NCBI GenBank assembly: GCA_041690495.1
Contig: JAWLHE010000006.1
Location: 62,001-126,000 of the forward strand
Direction: 5' to 3'
Origin: DATAAP01 sp041690495
GTDB taxonomy: Bacteria > Pseudomonadota > Alphaproteobacteria > CACIAM-22H2
Length of the DNA: 64,000 nt
Position numbers and translations under genes: made by a program. Below are positions 17,243 to 26,067 of this stretch, piece after piece. The notes under the pieces were generated by a model. It worked only from the letters and a program-made list of their open reading frames with translations. It made no database searches and was not told the origin of the DNA. Each line of letters starts with the position of its first letter. Position 1 is the first letter of the stretch.

Positions 17243-19015
17243 CTATACGAGGACCATTCCCTCTTCGGAGGTCGGCTTGCTCGCCTTGTCCTCGGGTCCG
17301 AGCAGCATCTCGTTATGCGCCGCACCGGACGGGATCATCGGGAAACAGTTCTCCTTCTGGTCGACCACGATGTCGGCGACCACCGGCCCGTCGACCCGGA
17401 GCATCTCCGCGATCACGTCGTCGAGTTCCGAGACCTTGCTGGCGCGCAGGCCGGCACAATGGAAGGATTCGGCGAGCTTCACGAAATCGGGCAGCGCCGC
17501 CGAATAGCTCTCCGAGTAGCGGCCGCCGTGCAGCAGCTCCTGCCACTGGCGGACCATGCCCATATATTCGTTGTTGAGAATGAACGCCTTCACCGGCAGG
17601 CGGTACTGCGCGATGGTCGACAGCTCCTGGATGTTCATCAGGATCGACGCCTCGCCGGCGATGTCGATCACCAGCGCGTCGGGGTGTGCGATCTGCACGC
17701 CCATCGCCGCCGGCAGGCCATAGCCCATCGTCCCCAGCCCGCCGGAGGTCATCCAGCGGTTCGGCTTCTCGAACTTGTAGAACTGCGCCGCCCACATCTG
17801 GTGCTGGCCCACCTCGGTCGTGATGTAGGTCTCGCGATCCTTCGTCAGCTCGTAGAGGCGCTGGATCGCGTATTGGGGCTTGATGATGTCGTTCGTCTTC
17901 TTGTAGCGGAGGCAGTCGCGCGCCCGCCACTTGTCGATCTGCTCCCACCACGCAGCGAGCGCCTTGCCGTCCGGCTTCAGGTTCTTCTTCTTCCACAGCG
18001 CAAGGATGTCCTCGAGCACCGCGGCGACGTCGCCGACCACCGGAAGATCGACGCGTACATTCTTGTTGATCGACGACGGATCGATGTCGATATGCACCTT
18101 CTTCGACCCGGGCGAGAAGGCCGTGAGCCTGCCGGTCACGCGGTCGTCGAAGCGCGCGCCCACCGCGACCATCAGATCGCAGTCGTGCATTGCCCAGTTG
18201 GCCTCGTAGGTGCCGTGCATGCCCAGCATGCCAAGGAAGAGCGGGTCCGAGGCCGGAAACGCGCCGAGCCCCATCAAGGTCAGCGTGCAGGGATAGCCGG
18301 TCGTGCGCACGAGCTGGGTCAGCAGCTCCGAGGCGCGCGGTCCGGAATTGATGACACCGCCGCCGCAGTAGAATAACGGCCGCTTCGCCTTGGCGAGCAG
18401 GTCGACAACCTCGGCGATCTTGTTCGGCTCGGCCGTGGTGCGCGGATTGTAGCTCTTGTGCGAGACGTTCGCGGCGGGCGTGTAGCGGCCTTTGCCGATC
18501 AGGATGTCCTTCGGCAGGTCGATCACGACCGGCCCGGGGCGGCCGCTGCGCGCGACGTAAAATGCCTCGTGCACCGTGCGGGCGAGCTGGTTGACGTCCT
18601 TGACCAGGTAGTTGTGTTTCGTGCACGGCCGGGTGATGCCGGTCGTGTCGGCCTCCTGGAAGGCGTCGTTGCCAATGAGATGGGTCGGCACCTGCCCCGT
18701 CAGGCAGACGATCGGAACCGAGTCCATCAGCGCGTCGGTCAGACCGGTGACCGCATTGGTCGCCCCGGGCCCGGACGTCACGAGCACGACACCCACTTTG
18801 CCGGTCGACCGGGCATAGCCTTCCGCTGCGTGCACCGCTCCGCCCTCCTGCCGGACGAGGATGTGGCGGATCGAGTTCTGCTGGAACAGCGCGTCGTAGA
18901 TCGGCAGGACCGCGCCACCGGGATAGCCGAAAACGACGTCTACGCCCTGATCGACCAGGGCCTTGAGCAGAAGCTCGGCGCCGGAGAGATCGGTCTGGGG
19001 CAGTGCGGTCGTCAT
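17243..19015 (-). CDS. ilvB: Acetolactate synthase large (catalytic) subunit
   Basis: ThDP- and FAD-dependent acetohydroxyacid synthase. The 590-residue product has the N-terminal pyrimidine domain with the catalytic Glu in RQEGGAVHAAEGYAR, a central FAD-binding domain, and a C-terminal pyrophosphate domain. In the latter the GD...N motif reads GEASILMNIQELSTIAQY...NNEYMG, with GEAS in place of the frequent GDGS/GDAS. It is first in ilvB-ilvN-ilvC and lies 84 bases from the miaA stop on the same strand. A nine-codon ORF (MLPIQATEL) is present before it, but no attenuator stem accompanies it. Confidence 0.97.
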   Translation of the reverse strand: MTTALPQTDLSGAELLLKALVDQGVDVVFGYPGGAVLPIYDALFQQNSIRHILVRQEGGAVHAAEGYARSTGKVGVVLVTSGPGATNAVTGLTDALMDSVPIVCLTGQVPTHLIGNDAFQEADTTGITRPCTKHNYLVKDVNQLARTVHEAFYVARSGRPGPVVIDLPKDILIGKGRYTPAANVSHKSYNPRTTAEPNKIAEVVDLLAKAKRPLFYCGGGVINSGPRASELLTQLVRTTGYPCTLTLMGLGAFPASDPLFLGMLGMHGTYEANWAMHDCDLMVAVGARFDDRVTGRLTAFSPGSKKVHIDIDPSSINKNVRVDLPVVGDVAAVLEDILALWKKKNLKPDGKALAAWWEQIDKWRARDCLRYKKTNDIIKPQYAIQRLYELTKDRETYITTEVGQHQMWAAQFYKFEKPNRWMTSGGLGTMGYGLPAAMGVQIAHPDALVIDIAGEASILMNIQELSTIAQYRLPVKAFILNNEYMGMVRQWQELLHGGRYSESYSAALPDFVKLAESFHCAGLRASKVSELDDVIAEMLRVDGPVVADIVVDQKENCFPMIPSGAAHNEMLLGPEDKASKPTSEEGMVLV

Positions 19016-19099
19016 GACTGAAATTCCCTTATAACTCAGTAGCTTGGATTGGCAGCATGCCGGTTCGCGATGGCTTCCGCCCGCGCGGGGAGGGGTACC

Positions 19100-20074
19100 C
19101 TAGACGGTCGAATCGGTGCGGTCAACGCAATTTCTAATAAATGAAATGATTTCCGACCCAATACTTTCCGAAAATTGCGCATTCCAGCATTGTGCAGCGC
19201 GCAATTGATGACGGAACCAGGTGTACTGTCGCTTGGCGTATCGCCGTGTCGCCTGCGCGAACAGCATCAGCGCTGATGTCCGGTCGAGCTCGCCTGAAAT
19301 GTGCCGCGCCAGCTCGCGTACACCGACCGCCTTCATCGCCGGCAAGTCGGGATCGAGCCCCTGTCGCAGGAGGGACCTCACCTCGTCGAGCGCGCCCTGC
19401 TCGAGCATGGCACGGCAGCGCCGCTCGCACGCCGTATAGAGGAGATCGCGCGGCGGCATGAGCAGGATCGGCACGAAGGCGAGCGGCGCCCGCTCCATCT
19501 CGCGGTGAAACTCCGCGATCGACCGCCCGGTGGCACGAACGACCTCGTAGGCGCGCCGCACGCGCTGCGTGTCGCCGGGGGCCAGCCGCTCTGCCATGGC
19601 CGGATCGAGCCGGGCCAACTCGGCATGAAAGGTGTCGGCGCCAAGTGCTGCGTGGCGGGCCGCCGCCTCGGACCTGATCTCCGGCGGGACCGGCGGAACC
19701 GCAGCCAGTCCATCGATCAATGCCCGAAGGTAAAGACCCGTCCCGCCGACCACGACCGGCAAGCGACCTGCATCGTGAGCCGCCGCGATCTCGTCCAGTG
19801 CCAACCCGCGCCAGCGCCCTGCCGTGCAGCGCTCCGCGGCCGCCAGCACGCCATAGAGGCGATGCGGCGCGCGCGCCATCTCGGCGGCGCCCGGCTGGGC
19901 CGTCAGCACCGGCAGCTCGCGATAGACCTGCATCGAATCCGCGTTGATGACGGTGCCTGAGAACGCCTCGGCAAGCGCGAGCGCAGCCGCCGACTTTCCG
20001 CTCGCCGTCGGCCCGGCGATGACGATGACCGGGCCCGCGCGAGAACCCTTGCCATCGCCGTGCACGATTCCCAT
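19100..20074 (-). CDS. miaA: tRNA dimethylallyltransferase
   Basis: Adds a dimethylallyl group to A37 of tRNAs reading UNN codons. The 324-residue product has the P-loop GPTASGKSAAALAL (about residues 22-35), the DSMQVYRELPVLTAQP segment and the conserved VVVGGTGLYLRALIDGL region. C-terminal DEVRSLLRQGLDPDLPAMKAVG and RYAKRQYTWFR are typical of MiaA. ATG 20074 is chosen as start. The frame is open far upstream only because it runs antisense to serB. It diverges from serB with 51 bases between the starts. Confidence 0.96.
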   Translation of the reverse strand: MGIVHGDGKGSRAGPVIVIAGPTASGKSAAALALAEAFSGTVINADSMQVYRELPVLTAQPGAAEMARAPHRLYGVLAAAERCTAGRWRGLALDEIAAAHDAGRLPVVVGGTGLYLRALIDGLAAVPPVPPEIRSEAAARHAALGADTFHAELARLDPAMAERLAPGDTQRVRRAYEVVRATGRSIAEFHREMERAPLAFVPILLMPPRDLLYTACERRCRAMLEQGALDEVRSLLRQGLDPDLPAMKAVGVRELARHISGELDRTSALMLFAQATRRYAKRQYTWFRHQLRAAQCWNAQFSESIGSEIISFIRNCVDRTDSTV

Positions 20075-20125
20075 AGTCGCCGCTCCCGCGTTTCCGGGCG
20101 CATCCGTCTTCAGATCCTTGCGCGT

Positions 20126-21028
20126 ATGTCCCACGTCCTCGTCCTCACGGCCGATCCCGCCGGCCCGGCGCTCGACCATAGCACCGTCGATGCGGCCGCT
20201 ACCGCACTGGCAAGGGCCGGCGCCGACCTCGGCAAGCCGGAATGGCTGGCGCAAGGCATTGCCTGTGAGCTCGCCTTCTCGGGGTGCGACGGCGACGCCG
20301 CAACCGCCGCGACAAGAAATGCAGTGGGGAGCGTTGCCGCCGACGCGAATGTGGTCCGGGCCGCGCGACGACGCAAGCGGCTGCTCGTCGCCGACATGGA
20401 ATCGACGCTGATCGAGAACGAGATGCTCGATGACCTCGCCGCGATGATCGGCATCGGCGACGAAGTCGCGGAGATCACGCGCCGCGCGATGAACGGCGAA
20501 CTCGACTTCCGCGATGCGCTGCGCGAGCGCGTGGCGCTGCTGGCAGGACTGCCGGTCGAGCGGATGGAGGAAGCGGCGCACGGGATTCGCATCGTGCCGG
20601 GGGCGGCCACACTGGCCGCGACAATGAAGGCGCACGGCGCGTATACCGCCATCGTGTCCGGCGGTTTCCTGTTCTTCACGAGCCAGGTCCGCGCCCGCCT
20701 CGGCTTCGACTACGACGAGGGCAACGATCTCGAGATCGCGTCCGGCTCGCTGACCGGCGAAGCACGCGAGCCGATCCTTAACCGCGACGGCAAGGTGAAT
20801 GCACTCATGCGCATCTCGCGCGAGCGCGGCATCAATCTCGAGGACACGCTCGCGGTCGGCGACGGCGCCAACGATCTGCCAATGCTCCTTGCGGCGGGAA
20901 TGGGCGTTGCGTTCCGCGCCAAACCGGCAGTGGCCTCGGCGGCCCGGCTCCGCATAGACCACGGCGACCTTACCGCCCTGCTCTATCTGCAGGGCTACAG
21001 GCGGGACGAGCTCAAATCGCCCCGGTGA
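20126..21028 (+). CDS. serB: Phosphoserine phosphatase, with DxE motif I
   Basis: HAD-superfamily enzyme, last step of serine synthesis; 300 residues with an N-terminal ACT-like half (1-85) and the HAD core. Motif I reads D90-M-E92-S-T instead of the usual DxDST, so the general acid/base Asp is replaced by Glu. Other HAD motifs are normal: SGGF (motif II), K of DGKVN and GDGANDLPML (motif IV). Cap helix NEMLDDLAAMIG fits SerB. The adjacency to miaA is the standard alphaproteobacterial order. ThrH-type enzymes also have DxE, but their overall architecture lacks this N-terminal domain. ATG 20126 gives the normal SerB N-terminus (MSHVLVLTADP); an upstream extension exists but overlaps the divergent promoter region. 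Confidence 0.9.
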   Translation: MSHVLVLTADPAGPALDHSTVDAAATALARAGADLGKPEWLAQGIACELAFSGCDGDAATAATRNAVGSVAADANVVRAARRRKRLLVADMESTLIENEMLDDLAAMIGIGDEVAEITRRAMNGELDFRDALRERVALLAGLPVERMEEAAHGIRIVPGAATLAATMKAHGAYTAIVSGGFLFFTSQVRARLGFDYDEGNDLEIASGSLTGEAREPILNRDGKVNALMRISRERGINLEDTLAVGDGANDLPMLLAAGMGVAFRAKPAVASAARLRIDHGDLTALLYLQGYRRDELKSPR

Positions 21029-21111
21029 CCGGCCGGAACCGACCACTTCTTTAGGTTTGTTCAAATCTTCAGCTCTACCATCGGCCCGGGCAATCGAGTC
21101 AGGGGGTTCCA

Positions 21112-22068
21112 ATGGAAGGATCGCTTCTCTTTGTCGGCGTCCTTGCCTTTCTCGCCGTGTTCGTGCTGTGGGCGGGTGTCAAGACGGTGCCGCAGGGCCA
21201 GCAATGGACCATCGAGCGGTTCGGCCGCTTCCGGACGACGCTGAAGCCCGGCCTCAACCTGATCATTCCGTTCATCGACCGCATCGGCCACAAGATGAAC
21301 GTGCAGGAATCGGTACTCGAGATTCCGTCGCAGACGGTCATCACGCGCGACAACGCTACGGTCACTGTCGACGGCGTGGTGTTCTTCCAGGTGTTCGTCG
21401 CCGAGCAGGCGGCCTACCAGGTCGCCGACCTGCAGCATTCGATCGTCAATCTGAGCCTCACCAATATCCGCACCGCGATCGGCGCCATGGACCTGGACGA
21501 GGTGCTGTCCAAGCGCGACGAGATCAACACACGCCTGCTGGCGGTGCTCGACAACGCGACGCAGCCCTGGGGTACGAAGATCACGCGCGTCGAGCTCAAG
21601 GACGTCCGACCGCCCGAGGACGTCGTCGCCTCGATGGCCAAGCAGCTCAACGCCGATCGCGAGAAACGCGCCCGCGTGCTCGAGGCGGAAGGCGTGCGGC
21701 AGGCGCAGGTGCTGAAGGCCGAAGGCACCAAGCAGGCCGAGATCCTCGCCGCGGAGGGCCGGCTCGAGGCCGCGAAGCGCGATGCCGAGGCGCGCGAACG
21801 GATGGCCGAGGCCGAAGCGCGCGCGACACAGCTCGTCTCCGAAGCAGTCGGGGCCGGCAATGTCCAGGCGCTCAACTACTTCATCGCGCAGAAATACGTA
21901 GAGACCCTGCACGCAATCGGCACGGCGCCGACCTCGAAGCTCATCATGCTTCCGCTCGAGGCCACCAACATCACCGGGACGATCGCGGGTATCGGCGAGA
22001 TCGTCCGCGAGACGCTGTCTCCGTCCGCCCGGAACGGCGCAGGCAAGGGACCATGGACATCAACATAG
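21112..22068 (+). CDS. SPFH/stomatin-family membrane protein (QmcA-like)
   Basis: Membrane-anchored SPFH (band-7) protein of 318 residues: one N-terminal transmembrane segment (about residues 5-22), then the SPFH domain beginning VPQGQQWTIERFGRF, then a long charged coiled coil (about residues 175-250, repeated AEG/EAE units). It forms oligomers on the periplasmic or cytoplasmic membrane face and is thought to scaffold membrane quality control. The next gene, nfeD, overlaps it by 16 bases; stomatin-NfeD pairs are a conserved operon type. Related in fold to HflK/HflC at 32-34 kb but of a separate subfamily. Confidence 0.92.
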   Translation: MEGSLLFVGVLAFLAVFVLWAGVKTVPQGQQWTIERFGRFRTTLKPGLNLIIPFIDRIGHKMNVQESVLEIPSQTVITRDNATVTVDGVVFFQVFVAEQAAYQVADLQHSIVNLSLTNIRTAIGAMDLDEVLSKRDEINTRLLAVLDNATQPWGTKITRVELKDVRPPEDVVASMAKQLNADREKRARVLEAEGVRQAQVLKAEGTKQAEILAAEGRLEAAKRDAEARERMAEAEARATQLVSEAVGAGNVQALNYFIAQKYVETLHAIGTAPTSKLIMLPLEATNITGTIAGIGEIVRETLSPSARNGAGKGPWTST

Positions 22069-22508
22069 TTTGGATCTGGGGGATTGCGGGGCTGGTGCTG
22101 CTCGCCGCGGAACTCGTCGCGCCCGGCATTTACCTCCTTTGGGTGGGGCTTGCCGCACTCGTCGTCTGCAGCGTTGCCGCGCTATTCGAGATTTCCGTCC
22201 AGACCCAGCTCCTCGTCTTCGCGGTCAGCGCGTTGGCGGCCTGCGTCGCCGGCTGGTACGTGTACCGGGGCCGGCGCGAGTCCGGATCCGCTTCCCGTGC
22301 AGACGATCTGAATGAATCGGCAGGGCTGGTTCTCGGCAGTATCGGCGAGGTTCTGGAGCGTGGGGCACCGGGCCAGCTCCGCATCAAGGTCCGCGATTCG
22401 GTATGGCTCGCCACGGGGCCGGACCTCGCGGCCGGCACTCGCGTGCGCGTCGTCGGCCAGGACGGTACCGTGCTGCGGATCGAGCGCGCGGAACCGGCGT
22501 CTCGCTAA
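22053..22508 (+). CDS. NfeD-family membrane protein
   Basis: Short-form NfeD protein of 151 residues: two to three membrane segments in the first 75 residues (VWIWGIAGLVLLAAELVAP, LLVFAVSALAACVAGWYVY) followed by a cytoplasmic OB-fold domain (about residues 88-148, GSIGEVLERGAPGQLRIKV). Partner of the upstream SPFH protein, with which its start overlaps by 16 bases. It ends 19 bases before the convergent csbD gene. Confidence 0.92.
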   Translation: MDINIVWIWGIAGLVLLAAELVAPGIYLLWVGLAALVVCSVAALFEISVQTQLLVFAVSALAACVAGWYVYRGRRESGSASRADDLNESAGLVLGSIGEVLERGAPGQLRIKVRDSVWLATGPDLAAGTRVRVVGQDGTVLRIERAEPASR

Positions 22509-22527
22509 GAGCGATACGGACGGCGGT

Positions 22528-22710
22528 CTACCCGACCGTGTCGCGGACCTTGTCCTTGATGCCGCCGGCGGTGCTCTGAGCCTTGCCTTTGGCCTTGTCG
22601 GCCTTGCCTTCGCCTCGAAGCTTGCTGTCGCCGGTTGTCTTGCCTGCCATGTCCTTGACGGCGCCCTTGGCCTGCTTGGCGGCACCGGCAATGCGATCCT
22701 TGTCGACCAT
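22528..22710 (-). CDS. CsbD-family stress response protein
   Basis: Small, highly charged 60-residue protein, almost all Lys, Asp, Gly, Ala and Thr, matching the CsbD-like family (KGAVKDMAGKTTGDSKLRGEGKADKAKGKAQ). The biochemical role is unknown; the family is induced by general stress in many bacteria. An AGGAG lies 13 bases before ATG 22710. The start is preceded by a GGAAC-N16-GGTT element matching the alphaproteobacterial EcfG promoter type, which would give a leader of about 30 bases. Confidence 0.9.
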   Translation of the reverse strand: MVDKDRIAGAAKQAKGAVKDMAGKTTGDSKLRGEGKADKAKGKAQSTAGGIKDKVRDTVG

Positions 22711-22748
22711 GTCTCATGCTCCTCATGTCGCAACGTGTCGACAGATGA

Positions 22749-22773
22749 AACCGGCGAGCCGCCGCGCTGTTCC
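22749..22773 (-). promoter_or_regulatory. EcfG-type general stress promoter of csbD
   Basis: On the minus strand GGAAC (22773-22769), a 16-base spacer and GGTT (22752-22749). The EcfG consensus is GGAAC-N16/17-CGTT, so eight of nine specific positions match. Predicted transcript start is about 22740. The gene it faces (csbD) is a typical member of general stress regulons. Confidence 0.6.
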
Positions 22774-22815
22774 AGGCGCGGCCGCGCAAAGGCGCGTCGG
22801 GGACAAGCCTCGCTG

Positions 22816-23136
22816 TTATCCGCGGCTGGCGGCGATGATGCGATTCGTGATGAGGACGGCGTCCTCGAGGAATTGCAGCCCGACCCGGTCACGCTGTTGC
22901 CAGACGACACGGGCGTGAAAGCCGCCGAAGCGATCGATGTACAAAGTCACGATGGTCCACACGGCAAGCGGTTCGGGAAAGCGGATCTGCGCCCCGCCGG
23001 CAGAGATGTCCAGCACGGCGCAAGGATACTCCTTCGCGCCGTAGGACAGACGACCGGCATAGACGACACGGTCGCGCGGGTGGCTGCGATAGTCTGTCAC
23101 GTCGTGAGCCTGAGGTCGCGGATCTCCGAGGGCCAA
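22816..23136 (-). CDS. PilZ-domain protein, copy 1
   Basis: Single-domain PilZ protein of 106 residues, a potential cyclic-di-GMP receptor. The two ligand motifs are present: R17-S-H-P-R21 and D43-I-S-A-G-G. TTG 23136 is used as the start because a GGAGA site precedes it; a GTG at 23100 just before the RxxxR motif is an alternative. It is about half identical to the next upstream PilZ gene (23259-23564), with the stretch ISAGGAQIR shared exactly, so the two arose by tandem duplication. No cyclase or phosphodiesterase gene lies nearby. Confidence 0.85.
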   Translation of the reverse strand: MALGDPRPQAHDVTDYRSHPRDRVVYAGRLSYGAKEYPCAVLDISAGGAQIRFPEPLAVWTIVTLYIDRFGGFHARVVWQQRDRVGLQFLEDAVLITNRIIAASRG

Positions 23137-23258
23137 GGCGGCATCTCCGATTTCGGTTGATTCTCCGCGCTAAGTGCTTGAGGAAAGATGAACGTCTCGC
23201 GATGCAGCCAAGCCCGTCGCGGCGCGGTTCTAAACGGTCTGTTTACCGTAATCGCGAT

Positions 23259-23564
23259 TCAACTCGCGGCGGCGAGGAACTTTCCATTCACCCAGTTTGC
23301 GTTCTGCACGAACTGCAGCGCGACGGTATCGCCGCGCTGCCAGACGACGCGGCAATGCAGTTTGCCGATCGTGTCGATGGCGAGGGTGACGGTAGTCCAG
23401 ACCGCTATGGGATGTGGCAGGCGGATCTGGGCGCCCCCGGCCGAGATGTTGAGGATCGCACAGCCGTACTCGGTCGCACCGAAGAATAACCGGCCGCGGC
23501 TCATGCGCTCGTCGGGCTGGCGGCGCTCGTGCGCCCTCTGGTTGTACGACTCGGCCAGGATCAC
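23259..23564 (-). CDS. PilZ-domain protein, copy 2
   Basis: Paralogue of the preceding PilZ gene; 101 residues, GTG start at 23564 with GAGGGG just upstream. The RxxxR motif (R10-A-H-E-R14) lies further from the second motif (N39-I-S-A-G-G) than in copy 1, and the first residue of the second motif is Asn rather than Asp, which the family tolerates. Sequence between 23137 and 23258 shows no further gene. The 289 bases from 23565 to 23853 upstream hold no ORF or RNA I can support; presumably they carry promoters for this gene and for ubiX. Confidence 0.85.
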   Translation of the reverse strand: MILAESYNQRAHERRQPDERMSRGRLFFGATEYGCAILNISAGGAQIRLPHPIAVWTTVTLAIDTIGKLHCRVVWQRGDTVALQFVQNANWVNGKFLAAAS

Positions 23565-23853
23565 CTTGGATGCCCCTCCTCACTGGCACTCTCAGTCTGC
23601 CGGGCGAATGCTTACAAAAGCGTGAACATCGGATCATTAAATCTGCAGCTTTGCCGGCTATTTGGCGGATCTTGCGATTTCGCGGTACGCCCCGCCCCAG
23701 CCACCCAAACCGAGGGGGCAGAGAACGGCGCCGGAAACCCGCAATCCGCAACCTTCAGCTGTGGCCTCGTCCCCCGGGCTTCGGCTCGACCGGGTGCCAG
23801 GCCATGATCGACCATCGGTTGCGCCAGGCGATGAACCGGTGGTCTAATCGGCC

Positions 23854-24480
23854 ATGACCTCTGCAAGACGGCTCATCGTCGGCATCAGCGGCGCCTCGGG
23901 CGTCGTCTATGGCGTGCGCGTGCTGGAAGCGTTGCGCGGCAGCGGCATCGAGACGCATCTCGTCATGACCCGGTCGGCGGAGATGACTCTCGCCTACGAG
24001 ACGAAGCTCAAGGTCGCCGACGTCCATGCCCTCGCCGATATCGTGCACCCGATTGCCGATGTCGGCGCCGCGATCTCGTCGGGATCGTTCCGGACGCTCG
24101 GCATGATCGTCGCGCCCTGCTCGATCCGATCGCTCTCTGAAATCGCCTATGGCACGACCTCCAACCTGCTCACCCGCGCCGCCGACGTGGCGCTCAAGGA
24201 GAGACGGCGGCTGGTGCTGATGGTGCGGGAGACGCCGCTGCATGTCGGTCACCTCCGCGCGATGACCCAGGCCGCCGAGATCGGCGCCGTGATCCTGCCG
24301 CCCGTGCCCGCCTTCTATTCGCTGCCGGCGAGCATCGACGACGTCGTCAATCACACGGTCGGCCGCGCCCTCGACCTGTTCGACATCGATACCGCGCTCG
24401 TGAAGCGCTGGGGCGAAGCCGCTCCCGGCGAGAAGCCCGCGCGCAGCGCCCGGCACCGCAAGGACCCGGCGCACGACTGA
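23854..24480 (+). CDS. ubiX: Flavin prenyltransferase UbiX
   Basis: Makes prenylated FMN, the cofactor of UbiD decarboxylases, from FMN and dimethylallyl phosphate. The 208-residue flavoprotein begins with the family signature RLIVGISGASGVVYGVRVLE and continues with CSIRSLSEIAYG and the LVLMVRETPLHVGHLRAM block. It precedes ubiD by 78 bases on the same strand, a common pairing that supplies the cofactor directly. Confidence 0.95.
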   Translation: MTSARRLIVGISGASGVVYGVRVLEALRGSGIETHLVMTRSAEMTLAYETKLKVADVHALADIVHPIADVGAAISSGSFRTLGMIVAPCSIRSLSEIAYGTTSNLLTRAADVALKERRRLVLMVRETPLHVGHLRAMTQAAEIGAVILPPVPAFYSLPASIDDVVNHTVGRALDLFDIDTALVKRWGEAAPGEKPARSARHRKDPAHD

Positions 24481-24558
24481 GCGAAGGACCGGCCACGTGC
24501 AGAACACGGCCGGAATGCGCTAGACTGCCCCCAACAATACCGATTGGGGGACGAGCGC

Positions 24559-26025
24559 ATGGCGGGGAACCGGATCCACGACCTGGCCCTGATTATCGAG
24601 GACCTGGACGCGATGGGCCGGCTCGTGCGCGTCCGGTCGGAGGTCGATCCCGCCTACGAGCTGGCGGGTATTGCGGCCGAGTTCGAGGGCGGCCCGCGCG
24701 CCGTGCTCTTCGAGAAGGTGAAGGGCCACAGCGCACCGGTCTTCACCGGACTCTACTGGTCGCGCGAGCTACTGGCCGACCTGCTCGGCAGGCCGGAACG
24801 CGCCCTGCCGCAACATGTCTCGCAATGCATCCGCGACTGGCAGCAGCGGCCGATCGATCCGGTCGTCATCAAGGACGGTCCCGTGCGCGAGGTGACTGAA
24901 CAGTCCGTCGATCTGCGCAAGATGCCGGTGCCGATTCATGCCGACCAGGACGGCGGCCCTTATTTCGACGCCGGCGTGGTCGTCGCGCGCGATCCCGAGA
25001 GCGGCGTGCGCAACGCCTCGATCCAGCGCTTCATGGTGCAGGATGAGAACACCCTGCACGTGAACATCGACGCCGGCCGGCATCTCGAGCTCTACCTTGA
25101 GAAGGCGAAAAAAAGGGGCCGATCCCTGCCTTTCACCCTCAATGTCGGCGTCGGCCCCGGCCTGCACTTCGCCGCCGCGACGCCGGCCGAAGCCGCCCCC
25201 GCCGACACCGACGAACTCGGCATTGCTTCGGAATTCCATGGCGCGCCGCTCGAGCTGGTGCCGGGCGACACGTCCGATGTCGAGCTGGTGGCGCACGCGA
25301 TGTACGCGCTGGAATGCGAGATGATTCCCGGCGAGATCGGCGAGGAAGGGCCGTTCGCCGAGGTGACGGGCTACTACGCCAAGCGCGAGCCGCGGCCCGT
25401 GGTCCATGTCCGCAAGATCCACCGCCGTCGCAACCCGGTCTTTCAGACCATCCTGTCCGGTAAGGAGGTCTGGAACTCGGTCGGCCTGCTCGGCGAGGCC
25501 AACGTGCTGGCGCTGGTCAGCAAGCAGGTGCCTGGCGTCAAGGACGTCTACTTCACCCACGGCGGCGGCGGCTTCTATCACGCCGTCGTGCAAATCGCAC
25601 AGAAGCGCGCCGGCTGGTCGAAGCAGGCGCTGCTCGCGACCTTCGCCGCCTTTCCGCCGCTCAAGATGGCGACGGTGGTCGACGACGACGTCGACATCCG
25701 CAACGCCTCGGACGTCGAATGGGCGATGGCGACGCGGCTCGATCCCCGCACCGGCATCCTGGTGATCGACAATATCTTTGGCCACGGCCTCAACCCGAGC
25801 TTCCCCAACTATCTCGGCGCCAAGGTCGGGTTCGACTGCTGCAAGCCCTTCCCGCCGCGCTACGAGTACGAGCGCGCCTTCTTTCGCAAGGCCGCCCTCG
25901 ACAGGCACGACATCGCGGTTCCTGAGCTGAAGAAGCAGGTCGCAGGCAAACCCGCTTCTTCGGCACCGATGGCGAAGGGAAAGAAGAAGGGCAGAGACCG
26001 TGCCGGCGGCGGCCAGGCGATGTGA
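24559..26025 (+). CDS. UbiD-family prenyl-FMN-dependent decarboxylase
   Basis: Reversible (de)carboxylase of aromatic or alpha,beta-unsaturated acids using prenyl-FMN. The 488-residue product has the UbiD core with a conserved Glu-rich active-site segment (ECEMIPGEIGEEGPFAEVTGYY) and the ASIQRFMVQDENTLHV block. A basic, low-complexity C-terminal tail (about the last 30 residues, Lys/Ala/Gly) is extra. ATG 24559 has a GGGGG site eight bases upstream and is preferred to the TTG at 24544. It could be the 4-hydroxy-3-polyprenylbenzoate decarboxylase of ubiquinone synthesis or a catabolic relative; nearby genes do not decide. Confidence 0.88.
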   Translation: MAGNRIHDLALIIEDLDAMGRLVRVRSEVDPAYELAGIAAEFEGGPRAVLFEKVKGHSAPVFTGLYWSRELLADLLGRPERALPQHVSQCIRDWQQRPIDPVVIKDGPVREVTEQSVDLRKMPVPIHADQDGGPYFDAGVVVARDPESGVRNASIQRFMVQDENTLHVNIDAGRHLELYLEKAKKRGRSLPFTLNVGVGPGLHFAAATPAEAAPADTDELGIASEFHGAPLELVPGDTSDVELVAHAMYALECEMIPGEIGEEGPFAEVTGYYAKREPRPVVHVRKIHRRRNPVFQTILSGKEVWNSVGLLGEANVLALVSKQVPGVKDVYFTHGGGGFYHAVVQIAQKRAGWSKQALLATFAAFPPLKMATVVDDDVDIRNASDVEWAMATRLDPRTGILVIDNIFGHGLNPSFPNYLGAKVGFDCCKPFPPRYEYERAFFRKAALDRHDIAVPELKKQVAGKPASSAPMAKGKKKGRDRAGGGQAM

Positions 26026-26067
26026 TGGCGGGCGCTTAGCGCCGCGGAACCCGGTGTGATACAGCCG

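Noticed and set aside
19016..19099. Nine-codon ORF (MLPIQATEL) before ilvB as an ilv leader peptide.
   Set aside because: Only three branched-chain residues, no terminator or alternative stem in the 84-base gap.
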